In this document: in pieces, positions 23,044-33,171 of the stretch
Layout: each line of letters opens with the position of its first letter
Numbering within the stretch: position 1 is the stretch's first letter
NCBI GenBank assembly: GCA_944990035.1
Contig: CALYLX010000013.1
Location: 248,001-312,000, forward strand
Length of the DNA: 64,000 nt
From: Clitopilus passeckerianus
Lineage: Eukaryota > Basidiomycota > Agaricomycetes > Agaricales > Entolomataceae
Direction: 5' to 3'
Made by a program: the position numbers and the translations under genes
Notes under the pieces: generated by a model
What the model saw: the letters and a program-made list of their open reading frames with translations, nothing else
Told to the model about the DNA's origin: nothing
Database searches by the model: none

Positions 23044-26000
23044 AGAGGAAGACTGCAAAGCCGACGTCAGTACTTCCTCGCCCGATTGATATTTCCAGTG
23101 TACTTGTAGCTACTGATTTTTATGCTGAATCTATGCGTATCCCAATCTCTCTACAAGACCCCTAGATGGAAATACAACAATCGCCGGCACAAAAGCTCTC
23201 ATTGACTCTGGAGCGCAAGGGTCATTTATCGACTCCGTCTTCGCCAAGACACATCACCTCCCACTACTCCCACTCCGACAACCGATTACAGCACGAAACG
23301 TTGATGGCACCCTGAACAAACAAGGAACTATTACCCACTTTACCTGGGTTATTGCCAAGATAGGGACAGCCATCATCAAGGAAAGATGTTTTGTCACTGG
23401 ACTCGGGAAAGACCACCTGATTTTTGGATTACCCTGGCTAAAACGGGTAGATCCAATCATATCGTGGAGCGACGGCACACTCGAAATCGACGAATCACGC
23501 ATTACCCAACGACTGTCGCAAACATTGATGCGAGCAGTAGACATCAAGCGGATGAGAGCCATCCGAGAACAACTACTAGAGGAAAACACGCCACCTACCC
23601 CAGCACCTGATTGTTCCGAAGAGAATCCCGGAAAATCAGAAGGACTTAGCGACTATTTCCGAATAGTCGAAGACGGAGAAGAGATCAATGAAGATTTTCT
23701 CATCGCATACTGCCAGAACGAACCGGCAGTCGGAATATTCACCAAGGAGGAACCCCCACTTACGCAGGAACACACAAAGGATTACCTTGTGTACGGGCCA
23801 ATCAGGCCAACTACCACAATACGACAGACGGTGGTAACACACCATCCAGCAACCAGACACCACACACAGCAGGTGTGGATACGTGCGAAAACATCAATTT
23901 CGCAAGCTCTGGAACATAAACGAGAAGATAAGGAACCAAAGAAATCCCTTGACGAAATCATCCCCGACTATCTTCAAGACTACAGAAAAGTCTTTGAGAA
24001 AGCAGCATCTGAACGATTCCCACCAAGCCGACCCTGGGATCACGCCATAGATCTGAAGACAGATTTCGTGCCAAAAGACTGCAAGGTCTATCCGCTCAGC
24101 CCCTTAGAGCAAGAAAAACTCGACGAGTTTCTCAAGGAAAATCTAGCCAAAGGATACATCCGAGAATCCAACTCCCCACAAGCATCTCCGTTCTTCTTTG
24201 TTGCAAAGAAAGACTCGGAAGCCCTGAGACCATGTCAGGATTACCGACGACTCAACGAAGGAACAATACCTAACGCTTACCCCTTACCGCTGGCTAGCGA
24301 ACTCATCGATAAACTCAAAGGAGCAACTGTCTTCACCAAACTCGACATTCGATGGGGATATCACAACATCCGCATCAAAGATGGTGACCAATGGAAAGCA
24401 GCGTTCAAGACCAACCGAGGTTATTTGAACCAATGGTGATGTTCTTTGGACTAATGAACTCACCCGGTACCTTCCAAGCAATGATGAACCACCTTTTCCG
24501 AGACATGATAGACGAAGGATGGGTCATCATCTACATGGACGACATCCTCATCTTCTCCAACGATCCAGAAAAACACCGAGAACGCACACGCAGAGTCTTA
24601 CAAAGACTACAAAACAACGATCTCTACCTCAAAGCAGAGAAATGCCAATTTGACACCACAAGAGTGGAATACCTTGGGTTCATCATTGAACCAAACAAGA
24701 TCTCCATGGACCCTGTCAAACTTGCAGGGATGCGCGACTGGCCTACGCCAACTACAGTAAAGGAAGTCCGATCATTCCTAGGATTCGGAAACTTTTACCG
24801 CAGGTTCATCGGAAAATATGCGGAAATTGCCAAACCGCTGAACGAACTCACCAAGAAAGACAAGAAATGGGAATGGACCAATGAATGTCACAAAGCTTTC
24901 ACTACCCTGAAAGACAAATTCCTGGAAGCGCCTGTGTTGCTGATGCCTGATCCCACGAAGCCATTTGTGGTGGAAAGCGACGCCTCAAAACATGCAACAG
25001 GAGCAGTCCTACAACAACGTGACGCCAACGGATCATGGCACCCATGTGGTTTCATATCTAAATCGTTCTCGGAAACAGAACGGAACTATGAAATCTACGA
25101 CCGAGAACTTCTAGGCATTATCCGCGCATTAGAAACCTGGCGACACTACTTCCATGGATCCCAACATTCAGTTGTGATTCTATCCGATCACAAAACCTCA
25201 CATACTTCCGAGAAGCCCGGAAGTTGAACCGACGACAAGCAAGATGGAATTTGATGCTATCCCAGTTTAACATCAAACTTGTACACACCCCTGGTGCAAA
25301 GATGATACAATCTGACGCACTATCTCGACGACCAGACCACATCCCAGGTGAAGACACCGACAACGAAGACATCATTCTCCTCCCCGACAAGCTCTTCCTT
25401 CGCTCAATTGACATTGAACTAAAGGACGAAATTGTACACAAGATGGTCAATGACAAACTGATTGTTGACGCCATTCGCACCGCCAAAGAAGACGGACCCC
25501 CACCAATCCGATCAAACCTGGAAGACTGGAAATTTGACGATGGCATCTTGTACTACAAGGACAAGTGTGTGGTACCAGATGACGAAGACCTCCGAAGGAA
25601 GATAGTCCAACGTTATCACGATCTACCCAGCGCAGGACACCCTGGACAATTTGGGACACTGGAAAAAGTCCGGAAGGACTACTGGTGGCCAGGGATGTCA
25701 GTGTTCATCAAGAACTTTGTGCAGGGCTGTGCAATGTGCCAGCAAATGAAAATCAATCGCCACCCCACCGCTCCACCATTAATGCCCATCAAATCCGAAA
25801 CCACTAGGCCATTTTCGCTAGTGACGTACGATTTTCACACGGATCTCCCAGAGAGTGATGGTTTCGATAGCATTATGGCCGTGGTCGACCATGGAGCTAC
25901 GAAGGGGGCAATTTTCATCCCTTGCACAAAGAAAATCGACGCCACAGGAACTGCAAACGCCTACATTGACAACGTTTACCGTCGCTTTGGACTTCCCGAC

Positions 26001-26864
26001 AAAGGAATTTCAGACAGAGGACCTCAATTCGCCTCTAAAGTTTTCCAAGAAATGGGACGACTCCTTGGAATCAAGCTCAACATGAGCACCGCCTACCACC
26101 CACAAACCGATGGTGCGACAGAAAGGATCAATCAGGAGATTGATGCCTATCTCCGCATCTTCTGTGCACAGAACCCCGAATCCTGGTCCAAATGGATTAC
26201 CACTCTAGAATTCTCCTACAACAGCCGAACACACTCTGTCACCAAACGAACCCCATTCTACCTAATGATGGGATACGAACCACCTGCACTCCCATCAGTT
26301 GCTCCCACTAGCAAAATTCCCGCAGTTGACAAACGGATCAGGGAACTTCTGCTAGCACGCGATGAAGCAAATGCTGCACATGCACTTGCTGCGCAACGCA
26401 TGGCAGAGAAGATCACACGACAGTTCACCCCATTCAAAGTCGGAGAAAAGGTGTGGTTAGAAGCCACAAATCTCAATCAAGGAAACATCTCCAAGAAACT
26501 AGCACCCAAACGAGAAGGACCCTTCAAGATACTTGAGGTAAAAGGACACCTGACCTATAAACTCGACCTGCCAAGACGATGGAAGATCCACCCGGTGATT
26601 CACGCATCACTTCTCACCCATTACATCTCCACCAAAGCGCATGGACCCAGCTTCTCTAAACCGCCACCTGACGAAATCGACGGAATAGAAGAATACGAAA
26701 TAGAAGCAATTGTGGCCCATCAGAAACAAGGCAAAGGGCGACACAGATACCTCGTAAAATGGAAGGGATGGCCATCAGCGGACAACGAATGGATGCCCGA
26801 GTCGGAACTGCGGAACGCCAAGAAAATACTCACCGAGTATAAAAAGAGGAAGAAACTCACCTGA
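23042..26864 (+). pseudogene. Chromovirus Pol, young element (frameshifted)
   Basis: Order: protease (ALIDSGAQGS), reverse transcriptase (PLPLASELIDKL, YMDD at 24532-24543), RNase H ([15 protein letters not shown]), integrase with HHCC finger and DDE core, and a C-terminal chromodomain (HRYLVKWKGWPSADNEWMPE), which marks a chromovirus. Compared with the other copies it lacks one T at about 23160, one G at about 24420 (GG for GGG) and one A at about 25196 (AAAA for AAAAA), giving three frameshifts. From about 25224 to the stop the frame is intact. Confidence 0.9.
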
Positions 26865-26902
26865 CACCACATAGCAAACCCACTCACATCCACTATATAA
26901 CA

Positions 26903-27764
26903 ATGTCTCAAAATGCCTCTTCCTACGACCGCACCATCATCCGCAACACCTTCAAATCCGATACCGCTATTACGGCGCTCCGTACGCATACTGCCTGGAG
27001 CAGCAACGACAACCCTCTCACCGCTGTGGGAGAACAAGGAACCTCTACCAAAACCGACGAACCGAAACTCGCAACGAAGTGGCTGTCTGCGCCACCAATT
27101 TGCGAAAACCACTGACGATCTTGATCAACTTTTGGACAAAGTTGATCGAGAAACGGAGGAGACCCTCACAGACCTCTTCTTTGCTATTGGAGGAACAGCT
27201 TTCCTCGACGAATTCTTCCCGAACGACAAAACTGGTTCAACAACCCAGAGGAGACAGACTTCAAACCCTTGCCTCCAATCCCTGGGGGCCTGAGGAAAGT
27301 CAAGAAGAGGAAGTCACAATCCTCACTGCACGTCAAGTTTGCGGAACCCTACGAGCATTTCCTCCCGTCACCAATTTACACACCGCCGCAAAATAAAGCA
27401 TAACCCCTTCGTCAAAAAGAACAGAACGACAACAAGGAAAACATCAATCCCAATGGCAAACCCTCCAACGCCATACCTCTCCGCATTCGAAAGCCCACCA
27501 GAGTCCGACTCACCAACGCTGGTGAACCTTCCCCTCGACAGTATCGTCCCAGAAGGCGCCGCGCACCGGATACCTTGCCAACAGACCACCACCACCCAGA
27601 TGGTTCAGATGCTACATTTGTGGAGGCAGACACCGACAGTGTCATTGCTTTCGTTTGTGTGTCGTCTGTGCCATCATCGTGGCCCAGGCCATTACCCGGT
27701 TAGCTGCCCACAACGCTACCACAAGGGCATAGACCGTCACTTCTGGGGTAAAGGAAGGAATTGA
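26903..27764 (+). pseudogene. Accessory ORF3, young element
   Basis: Starts 38 nt after the pol stop in a different frame. Same protein as in the other copies, but here with several one-base losses compared with them (about 27042, 27083, 27222, 27262, 27533). It ends GKGRN just before the polypurine-like tract and the 3' LTR. Confidence 0.65.
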
Positions 27765-27797
27765 AGTCAGGAGACTTCAACGATAGCGAGAGGGTAA

Positions 27798-28262
27798 TGT
27801 TATGATTTTGCTTACATGTTTCTCCTTACATACCCCGGCCCGCTTACCTATGCACGATTACTCACATATGCTGCGCATCACTGCGCATTTTTCATCTTTT
27901 TCCATGCTTACTCCGCATCTCTCACGATCGTGAGAGACTTATACCTTATCTGACTCTTTCTGACTCATGTACTTACTCATCATGCTGCGCATGACTCATT
28001 ACTTACTCAGCATGCTGCGCATGTGCTATATTTAGAACTACTAGATAGGTATATAAACCTGTACCATTTGGTCAAGGCTCCTCAGCTTGACCTAGGCAAT
28101 CTACCTAACTGCTTAGTTCTCTATTTCGCCTTTAAGTCCCTTGCTTCGTCAATCTCACCAGGTCGTCAGTACAGCCGCAGCTGCTGACAAATCTCTGTCT
28201 TTGTTTATCAAAGACATCGAGCGTAAACAGTATTACCTAAGTTGTTAGGCTCTGCCTTAACA
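27798..28262 (+). repeat. 3' LTR of the young element (subtype B)
   Basis: 465 bp, read as identical to 21052-21516. The purine-rich GATAGCGAGAGGGTAA directly upstream is the likely polypurine tract. Confidence 0.95.
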
Positions 28263-31163
28263 GAATTGAGGTCCTCTGTCTGAAATTCCTTTGTCGGGAA
28301 GTCCAAAGCGACGGTAAACGTTGTCAATGTAGGCGTTTGCAGTTCCTGTGGCGTCGATTTTCTTTGTGCAAGGGATGAAAATTGCCCCCTTCGTAGCTCC
28401 ATGGTCGACCACGGCCATAATGCTATCGAAACCATCACTCTCTGGGAGATCCGTGTGAAAATCGTACGTCACTAGCGAAAATGGCCTAGTGGTTTCGGAT
28501 TTGATGGGCATTAATGGTGGAGCGGTGGGGTGGCGATTGATTTTCATTTGCTGGCACATTGCACAGCCCTGCACAAAGTTCTTGATGAACACTGACATCC
28601 CTGGCCACCAGTAGTCCTTCCGGACTTTTTCCAGTGTCCCAAATTGTCCAGGGTGTCCTGCGCTGGGTAGATCGTGATAACGTTGGACTATCTTCCTTCG
28701 GAGGTCTTCGTCATCTGGTACCACACACTTGTCCTTGTAGTACAAGATGCCATCGTCAAATTTCCAGTCTTCCAGGTTTGATCGGATTGGTGGGGGTCCG
28801 TCTTCTTTGGCGGTGCGAATGGCGTCAACAATCAGTTTGTCATTGACCATCTTGTGTACAATTTCGTCCTTTAGTTCAATGTCAATTGAGCGAAGGAAGA
28901 GCTTGTCGGGGAGGAGAATGATGTCTTCGTTGTCGGTGTCTTCACCTGGGATGTGGTCTGGTCGTCGAGATAGTGCGTCAGATTGTATCATCTTTGCACC
29001 AGGGGTGTGTACAAGTTTGATGTTAAACTGGGATAGCATCAAATTCCATCTTGCTTGTCGTCGGTTCAACTTCCGGGCTTCTCGGAAGTATGTGAGGTTT
29101 TTGTGATCGGATAGAATCACAACTGAATGTTGGGATCCATGGAAGTAGTGTCGCCAGGTTTCTAATGCGCGGATAATGCCTAGAAGTTCTCGGTCGTAGA
29201 TTTCATAGTTCCGTTCTGTTTCCGAGAACGATTTAGATATGAAACCACATGGGTGCCATGATCCGTTGGCGTCACGTTGTTGTAGGACTGCTCCTGTTGC
29301 ATGTTTTGAGGCGTCGCTTTCCACCACAAATGGCTTCGTGGGATCAGGCATCAGCAACACAGGCGCTTCCAGGAATTTGTCTTTCAGGGTAGTGAAAGCT
29401 TTGTGACATTCATTGGTCCATTCCCATTTCTTGTCTTTCTTGGTGAGTTCGTTCAGCGGTTTGGCAATTTCCGCATATTTTCCGATGAACCTGCGGTAAA
29501 AGTTTCCGAATCCTAGGAATGATCGGACTTCCTTTACTGTAGTTGGCGTAGGCCAGTCGCGCATCCCTGCAAGTTTGACAGGGTCCATGGAGATCTTGTT
29601 TGGTTCAATGATGAACCCAAGGTATTCCACTCTTGTGGTGTCAAATTGGCATTTCTCTGCTTTGAGGTAGAGATCGTTGTTTTGTAGTCTTTGTAAGACT
29701 CTGCGTGTGCGTTCTCGGTGTTTTTCTGGATCGTTGGAGAAGATGAGGATGTCGTCCATGTAGATGATGACCCATCCTTCGTCTATCATGTCTCGGAAAA
29801 GGTGGTTCATCATTGCTTGGAAGGTACCGGGTGAGTTCATTAGTCCAAAGAACATCACCATTGGTTCAAATAACCCTCGGTTGGTCTTGAACGCTGCTTT
29901 CCATTGGTCACCATCTTTGATGCGGATGTTGTGATATCCCCATCGAATGTCGAGTTTGGTGAAGACAGTTGCTCCTTTGAGTTTATCGATGAGTTCGCTA
30001 GCCAGCGGTAAGGGGTAAGCGTTAGGTATTGTTCCTTCGTTGAGTCGTCGGTAATCCTGACATGGTCTCAGGGCTTCCGAGTCTTTCTTTGCAACAAAGA
30101 AGAACGGAGATGCTTGTGGGGAGTTGGATTCTCGGATGTATCCTTTGGCTAGATTTTCCTTGAGAAACTCGTCGAGTTTTTCTTGCTCTAAGGGGCTGAG
30201 CGGATAGACCTTGCAGTCTTTTGGCACGAAATCTGTCTTCAGATCTATGGCGTGATCCCAGGGTCGGCTTGGTGGGAATCGTTCAGATGCTGCTTTCTCA
30301 AAGACTTTTCTGTAGTCTTGAAGATAGTCGGGGATGATTTCGTCAAGGGATTTCTTTGGCTCCTTATCTTCTCGTTTATGCTCCAGAGCTTGCGAAATTG
30401 ATGTTTTCGCACGTATCCACACCTGCTGTGTGTGATGTCTGGTTGCTGGATGGTGTGTTATCACCGTCTGTCGTATCGTGGTAGTTGGCCTGATTGGCCC
30501 GTACACAAGGTAATCCTTTGTGTGTTCCTGCGTAAGTGGGGGTTCCTCCTTGGTGAATATTCCGACTGCCGGTTCGTTCTGGCAGTATGCGATGAGAAAG
30601 TCTTCATTGATCTCTTCTCCGTCTTCGACTATTCGGAAATAGTCGCTAAGTCCTTCTGATTTTCCGGGATTCTCTTCGGAACAATCAGGTGCTGGGGTAG
30701 GTGGCGTGTTTTCCTCTAGTAGTTGTTCTCGGATGGCTCTCATCCACTTGATGTCTACTGCTCGCATCAATGTTTGCAACAGTCGTTGGGTAATGCGTGA
30801 TTCGTCGATTTCGAGTGTGCCGTCGCTCCACGATATGATTGGATCTACCCGTTTTAGCCAGGGTAATCCAAAAATCAGGTGGTCTTTCCCGAGTCCAGTG
30901 ACAAAACATCTTTCCTTGATGATGGCTGTCCCTATCTTGGCAATAACCCAGGTAAAGTGGGTAATAGTTCCTTGTTTGTTCAGGGTGCCATCAACGTTTC
31001 GTGCTGTAATCGGTTGTCGGAGTGGGAGTAGTGGGAGGTGATGTGTCTTGGCAAAGACGGAGTCGATAAATGACCCTTGCGCTCCAGAGTCAATGAGAGC
31101 TTTTGTGCCGGCGATTGTTGTATTTCCATCTAGAGGGTCTTGTAGAGAGATCGGGATACGCAT
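28263..31163 (-). pseudogene. Chromovirus Pol 5' part, older B/A recombinant element
   Basis: Open for 968 codons from MRIPISLQDP through protease, RT (YMDD), RNase H and the first half of the integrase, until it is interrupted in GPQF by the nested element; the remainder is at 20214-21051. Right of about 30361 the base differences match the A copy at 33172 onward; left of about 30251 they match the B element. Confidence 0.9.
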
Positions 31164-31252
31164 AGATTCAGCATAAAAATCAGTAGCTACAAGTACACTG
31201 GAAATATCAATCGGGCGAGGAAGTACTGACGTCGGCTTTGCAGTCTTCCTCT

Positions 31253-32311
31253 TTAAAAACCCTCAGCCTCTGCTTCGGTGTAGAATTCAGCGGCTTCTTC
31301 TTGGGGCATGTCAGCTAGGACTGCTCTGACATATTTGATCAACTCGGCTCCCTTCTCAGGTTTCTTGTGGAATCGGCTGTCGTTGTTGCTAGGGTAGGTT
31401 CTTTCAAAATTCTTCCTTTGAAGACATTGTTGGATCGTGTGACCTTTCTTGGAGCAATAGTAGCACAAGTTGTTCTTCTTGTGATGTTCTCTTTCCTCCT
31501 GGGTGAGGCGGCGTTTGGGTGGATCAGTGGTGAAACGATCAACATCCATAGCCATTGGGTCTCGGGCTCCAGTAGGTGTTTTGTAAGCACTTTTGACCAT
31601 ATCAGATGTCTTGATGATACGGGTATGTCCCATGATTGTCTTGGCACGTCGCCAGTTGTTGTCAAACTGGACGGCTTTCTTGACCCAATCGTCGAATGTG
31701 GTAGGAGGGGAATTGGAAAAGAGAATTTTCTCTCGGAGTTTGGGGGTAAGTCCTTCCATGAAGATCTCGATCTTTGCAGTGTCACCGCTGAGATCAGTTC
31801 GTGCAAGAATATTCTTGAAGACGGTGACAAATTCGTCAGCTGTCCCATCCTGTTGTAAGGCTTTGAGTTGGAGAAGTGCGGCAGCTTTGTCGTCGGTAGG
31901 GGAAAAGGCTTCTTTGAATTGGCTGATAAATTCAGCGTAGGTGGCTTTCCTTTCAGCTGCTGAATATTTATCGTGAAATTCTAATCCCCATGCTGCTGCA
32001 GTTCCTTCTTTGAGGAAGGATAGGGCGATGCGAGTCTTCTTGTCATCTTCGAGTTGGTTGAGGTTGTTTAGGATGAGGTAGTCTTCAAGTTCCTGAATGA
32101 ACTTTCTGGTCTTGGATCGGTCTCCGGAGAACGTTTGGGGTTTGGCTCCAATGTCCTTCTTGTTGTTGTTGTCTTGTGACATTTCGTAGTCGAAATCGAA
32201 GTCGGTCTCTGGTTCAATTGTTTCTGCACTGGGGCGCTCCTCTGGCTCAGCTGTGGGGCTCTCCTCTAGCTGTTGTTGTACTTGGTTTTCTTCTTCTTCC
32301 TCTTCGGGCAA
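31253..32311 (-). CDS. Chromovirus Gag, older element
   Basis: About 95% like the Gag at 22114-23043, with the same capsid-like region, zinc knuckle and GGGTTTT before the TAA. The open frame extends from about 32311; the first ATG (MSQDNNN) is near 32180. No frameshift seen. Confidence 0.85.
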   Translation of the reverse strand: MPEEEEEENQVQQQLEESPTAEPEERPSAETIEPETDFDFDYEMSQDNNNKKDIGAKPQTFSGDRSKTRKFIQELEDYLILNNLNQLEDDKKTRIALSFLKEGTAAAWGLEFHDKYSAAERKATYAEFISQFKEAFSPTDDKAAALLQLKALQQDGTADEFVTVFKNILARTDLSGDTAKIEIFMEGLTPKLREKILFSNSPPTTFDDWVKKAVQFDNNWRRAKTIMGHTRIIKTSDMVKSAYKTPTGARDPMAMDVDRFTTDPPKRRLTQEEREHHKKNNLCYYCSKKGHTIQQCLQRKNFERTYPSNNDSRFHKKPEKGAELIKYVRAVLADMPQEEAAEFYTEAEAEGF

Positions 32312-32780
32312 GACAGAAGCGCTGGTAGACGGGATTAGTGATGGGTTCCTGGATATTGCTGTGGGTAATGGTGCGAAGCGTCGCTGTTCCTCCTCGTCTA
32401 CTTCAATGTCGTGTTCTCGCTGAGCTCGGACAATAGCAGGGGTCTTATGAGGTCGTTCAGGGGTAGGGAAGTCTAGAGCGTGGAAGTGTCTGTTTTCAAC
32501 GGCAACGGTGGTGAATGTGAATTTGCCAAGGGAGAGAGAGGCGTAGCACCAGCGGTTATTGTTGTGATTAAAACCGCAGTAGCTTCCGTTGGTGAACTTG
32601 TAGACGTTGTTGGTTCCTTCTACTAGAGTGGTGTTTCGTGGCGGGTGGTCTGCCCTGTGTATGACCGTGGTGACTGAGTGGTAGCCGCAACGGCAATCGG
32701 CCTGTTGCGTGCTTCTGCTGTGTTGTCGTGGGGTGGGCCTGCGCTAACAATGAGCGGGCCTTCTGAACAGCTTGACCTTT

Positions 32781-33171
32781 TGTTAAGGCAGAGCCTAACA
32801 ACTTAGGTAATACTGTTTACGCTCAATGTCTTTGATAAACAAAGACAGAGATTTGTCAGCAGCTGCAGCTGTACTGACGACCTGGTGAAGTTGACGAAGC
32901 AAGGGACTTAAAGGCAAAGTAGAGGACTAAGCAGTTAGGTAGATTGCCTAGGTCAAGCTGAGGAGCCTTGACCAAATGGTACAGGTTTATATACCTATCT
33001 AGTAGTTCTAAATATAGCGCATGCGCAGCATGCTGAATAAGTAATGAGTCATGCGCAGCATGATGAGTAAGTACATGAGTCAGTATGACTCGATGTGAGT
33101 CAGAAAGAGTCAGATAAGGTATAAGTCTCTCACGATCGTGAGAGATGCGGAGTAAGCATGGAAAAAGGTGA
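32781..33171 (-). repeat. Truncated 5' LTR, subtype A (391 of 485 bp)
   Basis: Has the subtype-A markers (20-bp insertion, GCAGCTGCAGCTG) although the 3' LTR of the B insert (18807-19271) is subtype B. The outer 94 bp are missing and the sequence switches at 33171/33172 to pol of an inverted copy. It differs from the LTR at 15864-16348 at about eight positions. Confidence 0.9.

Larger units (their letters stand above)
21052..28262 (+). mobile_element. Full-length Ty3/gypsy chromovirus, subtype B
   Basis: 7.2 kb element with two 465-bp LTRs (21052-21516 and 27798-28262) that I read as identical. It is flanked by the 5-bp target duplication GAATT (21047-21051 and 28263-28267) inside the integrase gene of the older minus-strand element. 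Order: LTR, 11-nt self-priming site, gag, pol (protease, RT, RNase H, integrase, chromodomain), ORF3, LTR. Identical LTRs and a perfect TSD point to a recent insertion, yet pol and ORF3 carry several one-base deletions. Confidence 0.93.
15864..33171 (-). mobile_element. Composite Ty3/gypsy chromovirus, subtype-A parent with B insertion
   Basis: Minus-strand element read right to left. Its outer parts are subtype A: the 3' LTR (15864-16348) with the 3' internal region up to 18806, and the gag side with the truncated 5' LTR (32781-33171). A subtype-B element entered at 18807. From there to about 30251 the sequence is B-type; right of 30361 it is A-type again, so the B insert and the A host element appear to have recombined and lost the material between. 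The right end is fused to an inverted A copy at 33171/33172. Confidence 0.7.

Noticed and set aside
18807..33171. Reading this interval as an ordinary single element with matching LTRs
   Set aside because: The two LTRs are of different subtypes and internal markers switch near 30251-30361, so a recombinant is the better explanation.
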